Assembly: GCA_002325825.1 (NCBI GenBank)
Contig: DCSW01000131.1
Coordinates: forward strand, 1 to 27,086
DNA from: Collimonas sp. UBA1456
Lineage (GTDB): Bacteria; Pseudomonadota; Gammaproteobacteria; Burkholderiales; Burkholderiaceae_D
Length of the DNA stretch: 27,086 nt
Reading direction: 5' to 3'
Shown piece by piece: positions 25,408 through 27,086 of the stretch (its first letter is position 1; each line of letters opens with the position of its first letter). Under the pieces are notes generated by a model that searched no databases, had not been told where the DNA came from, and saw only the letters and a program-made list of their open reading frames with translations. Position numbers and translations under genes: made by a program.

Positions 25408-26146
25408 TTATGCCAACAGCAGCTCGCCGTCGACAAACACTATCAATTCGTCTTCGGCAAATTTGGTCCACACTTGATTGGTCGTCAACGGCTCGGCGAC
25501 AATCACCGTGACCCTGTCCTGCGGCGTGGTGACCTGCGAGAAATCGACGCTGACATCTGTCATCCGACAGATGCGCTTCGGAAAACGGGTACTTGCGCAA
25601 GATGTAGTGCAAGTTAGTCGAGCAGTGCGTGAATAAGGCAGAGTAGTCCGACAGCATCATGTTAAACGTGCCATAGGTGGCAATTGCGCGCGTCAGATCG
25701 ACCTGCATCGGCAGTGTATCGCCAAAATTCTAGCACAATTGCTGCAACAGATAACAAAACACCAATCCGCTGTCGGTATTGCCGACCGGGCGATACAGCT
25801 CGTCGATACGCGGCGCAAATTCCTTGCGATCGCCGTTGGGCGAACACCCAGTAACGGCAACACGATGCGCGCACAAACGGGTGAAAATTTTGCAAGGCGA
25901 CCTGGCCTTGCGAATATGCACGATGACGTTTTTCGACTCGATCTGACAGTGCCGGATCAGTTCCGCCACCGGCGATGCGATCGCCGCCTGGTAATCGACG
26001 AAATGGCGCATGCCACTGCCATCGAAGAAGGCGACGCCCCAGCTGGCGCTATGATGGTCTGTTTGGCCGCCGCGGCTGACAAAGTCGGTAAAGCTGAATA
26101 CAATATCGGTCGGCACATTGTATTTAATTCCTAGTAACTGACACAT
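25408..26146 (-). pseudogene. Class II glutamine amidotransferase (YafJ-like), decayed
   Basis: The ATG at 26146 starts MCQLLGIKYNVPTDIVFSF, with the N-terminal nucleophile Cys2 of Ntn-type glutamine amidotransferases, then FVSRGGQTDHHS. The following motif is normally DGWGVAF but reads ASWGVAFF here, so two conserved residues have changed. Frame shifts near 25900 and 25860 break the region around HIRKA and GRYWVFAHNGD. The original frame resumes with APRIDELYRPVGNTDSGLVF, followed by a stop near 25730. Another frame carries QVDLTRAIATYGTFNMMLSD up to HYILRKYPFSEAHLSD. A last frame ends VFVDGELLLA at 25408. The product would have been a cytoplasmic amidotransferase of unknown substrate. Confidence 0.88.
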
Positions 26147-26339
26147 ATTCCTGAGCCAAATAAATTTTGTAAAGTACAATCAAGTAACGGTATTACGCAA
26201 CGACGCCAATGTATATTCATTGGCAATTTGTCTATAATGGAAATTAGAGCATTGTCGCAACGACACATGCCTGGGGATTCTACAAGATCGTCACCATCAC
26301 GTGACGCCTTTCCAGAGGAAAGTGTGGGGGAAAGAAATA

Positions 26340-26654
26340 ATGCCAACTGCAATTCCTGAATTCAGTATCCGGATTGAGCCCAAAGGGCTGTCCTTTAGCG
26401 CTCCTAGTGTGCTGTCCCTGTGCGAGGCAGCGTACCAGGCCGGTATCAACTTGCCGAGTTCCTGCAAAAATGGCACCTGCCGAACCTGCATGTGCCGATT
26501 GCTCAGCGGACAGGTACGCTATCAGATCGAGTGGCCAGGCCTGAGCCGCGATGAAAAGCAAGACGGTCATATTTTGTCCTGCGTCGCCCATCCGGCATCG
26601 GATCTGATCATCGAAGAACCGCGCGCCGCGCGCACCGTATGCGCATCAACCTAG
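26340..26654 (+). CDS. Small 2Fe-2S ferredoxin
   Basis: A protein of 104 residues with the plant-type ferredoxin cluster pattern: Cys42, Cys47 and Cys50 in SCKNGTCRTC, and Cys81 in ILSCVAHP. The beta-grasp fold is suggested by FSIRIEPKGLSFSA and the spacing of the later strands. The ATG at 26340 follows a strong GGGGGAAAG ribosome binding site; an upstream in-frame ATG at 26301 lacks family support. It probably serves as an electron carrier in the cytoplasm. No partner reductase or oxygenase is present in the window. It is intact although both neighbours are decayed. Confidence 0.88.
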   Translation: MPTAIPEFSIRIEPKGLSFSAPSVLSLCEAAYQAGINLPSSCKNGTCRTCMCRLLSGQVRYQIEWPGLSRDEKQDGHILSCVAHPASDLIIEEPRAARTVCAST

Positions 26655-26694
26655 CTTACGTGATGCCATCCATTCCATGTAGCATGGTTCTAGT

Positions 26695-27086
26695 TCAATC
26701 CTCCAACGGCAAAGGGCTGACGGCTTTATCTCCTTCAAGCACACCATCGAGCACACCCCTGCCACGCCTGGCACTTGCAGCAGGCGGTCTGTCAGTAATG
26801 CTGACAGCGACTTCAGGTCGTTCGAGGCCACTTTCAGCAGGTAGTCAAAATCTCCAGAAGTCGTATAGCACTCGAGGATTTCGGGGAACAAGCAGATCGC
26901 TATTTCCACGATGTTCAGGTTGACGAAGAGGTCACCACGTCTAGCCCGATCGCCGCCGGCTCGACCTACACCGTATGCCGCGAATGATGCCTTTCTTCTC
27001 TAGCCACAGCACCCGACGATAACACTGCGGCAGCGACAAATTCACCTATATAAAAAGTTGTCTTGCGACAAGAATCTTGTGGCAAT
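26695..27086 (-). pseudogene. Lrp/AsnC family transcriptional regulator, decayed, runs past window end
   Basis: Minus-strand frames show, from the window edge inward, QCYRRVLWLEKKGIIRG (recognition helix and wing of the Lrp HTH). This frame then breaks into others near 26980. Next come FPEILECYTTSGDFDYLLKV and SNDLKSLSALLTDRLLQVPG, the ligand-sensing RAM domain, and VAGVCSMVCLKEIKPS. A last frame change would give PLED and TGA at 26697-26695. The domain order and length match Lrp/AsnC regulators of about 155 residues. Multiple frame changes and an in-frame stop mean the protein is not made. The N-terminal end lies outside the window. Confidence 0.88.

Noticed and set aside
1..27086. CRISPR arrays, toxin-antitoxin pairs, phage genes or a new defence system
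   Set aside because: No regularly spaced repeats, integrase, recombinase, nuclease-helicase cluster or paired small ORFs with such features were visible; all clusters are explained by housekeeping operons or decaying accessory genes.

Overview
The window looks like a chromosomal segment of a betaproteobacterium of the order Burkholderiales, most likely Oxalobacteraceae-like. This rests on gene order (divergent gatC-gatA-x-gatB and mreB-mreC-mreD-mrdA-rodA-rlpA; topB-smg-dprA-LysM gene divergent from def-fmt) and on protein character; no search could be run. The striking property is a sharp division between intact housekeeping genes and broken accessory genes. Fifteen genes appear full length and undamaged: topB, smg, def, fmt, rodA, mrdA, mreD, mreC, mreB, gatC, gatA, gatB, pyrE, an exonuclease III homologue and a small 2Fe-2S ferredoxin. 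About a dozen others still have recognisable sequence but carry frameshifts, in-frame stops or internal deletions. That pattern is expected for a lineage that recently became host-restricted or passed through severe population bottlenecks; this lifestyle is an inference.

Layout. 1-3130: an IS3-type transposase orfA remnant, then a decayed sugar ABC transporter (ATPase and periplasmic binding protein, minus strand) with a long intercistronic hairpin and a bidirectional terminator. 3150-7463 (minus): topB and smg intact, then a deletion scar that joins the tail of dprA to a broken LysM-domain protein gene. 7646-9364 (plus): def and fmt. 9365-10422: a gene-free stretch, a broken type IV pilin gene with a sigma-54-like promoter and a 24-bp perfect palindrome, then a terminator. 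10534-12907: a cemetery of a hexose-phosphate mutarotase-like gene, a GNAT acetyltransferase, a small membrane ORF, rlpA and an IS21 istB fragment. 12962-18896 (minus): the complete Rod/Mre elongation cluster. 19150-23157 (plus): gatC, gatA, a decayed secreted-protein gene, gatB. 23332-27086: a decayed DUF4124-like gene, pyrE, exonuclease III, a decayed class II glutamine amidotransferase, ferredoxin, and a decayed Lrp/AsnC regulator running off the end.

Function. The surviving genes cover lateral wall synthesis and rod shape (MreBCD, PBP2, RodA), formylation and deformylation of the initiator Met (Fmt, Def), Gln-tRNA(Gln)/Asn-tRNA(Asn) formation by transamidation (GatCAB), pyrimidine synthesis (PyrE), and DNA topology and repair (TopB, exonuclease III). 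The lost functions concern sugar uptake, pili, natural transformation, septal wall remodelling and regulation. No CRISPR array, tRNA, rRNA, phage module or clear defence system was seen, and I found no convincing new multi-gene system.
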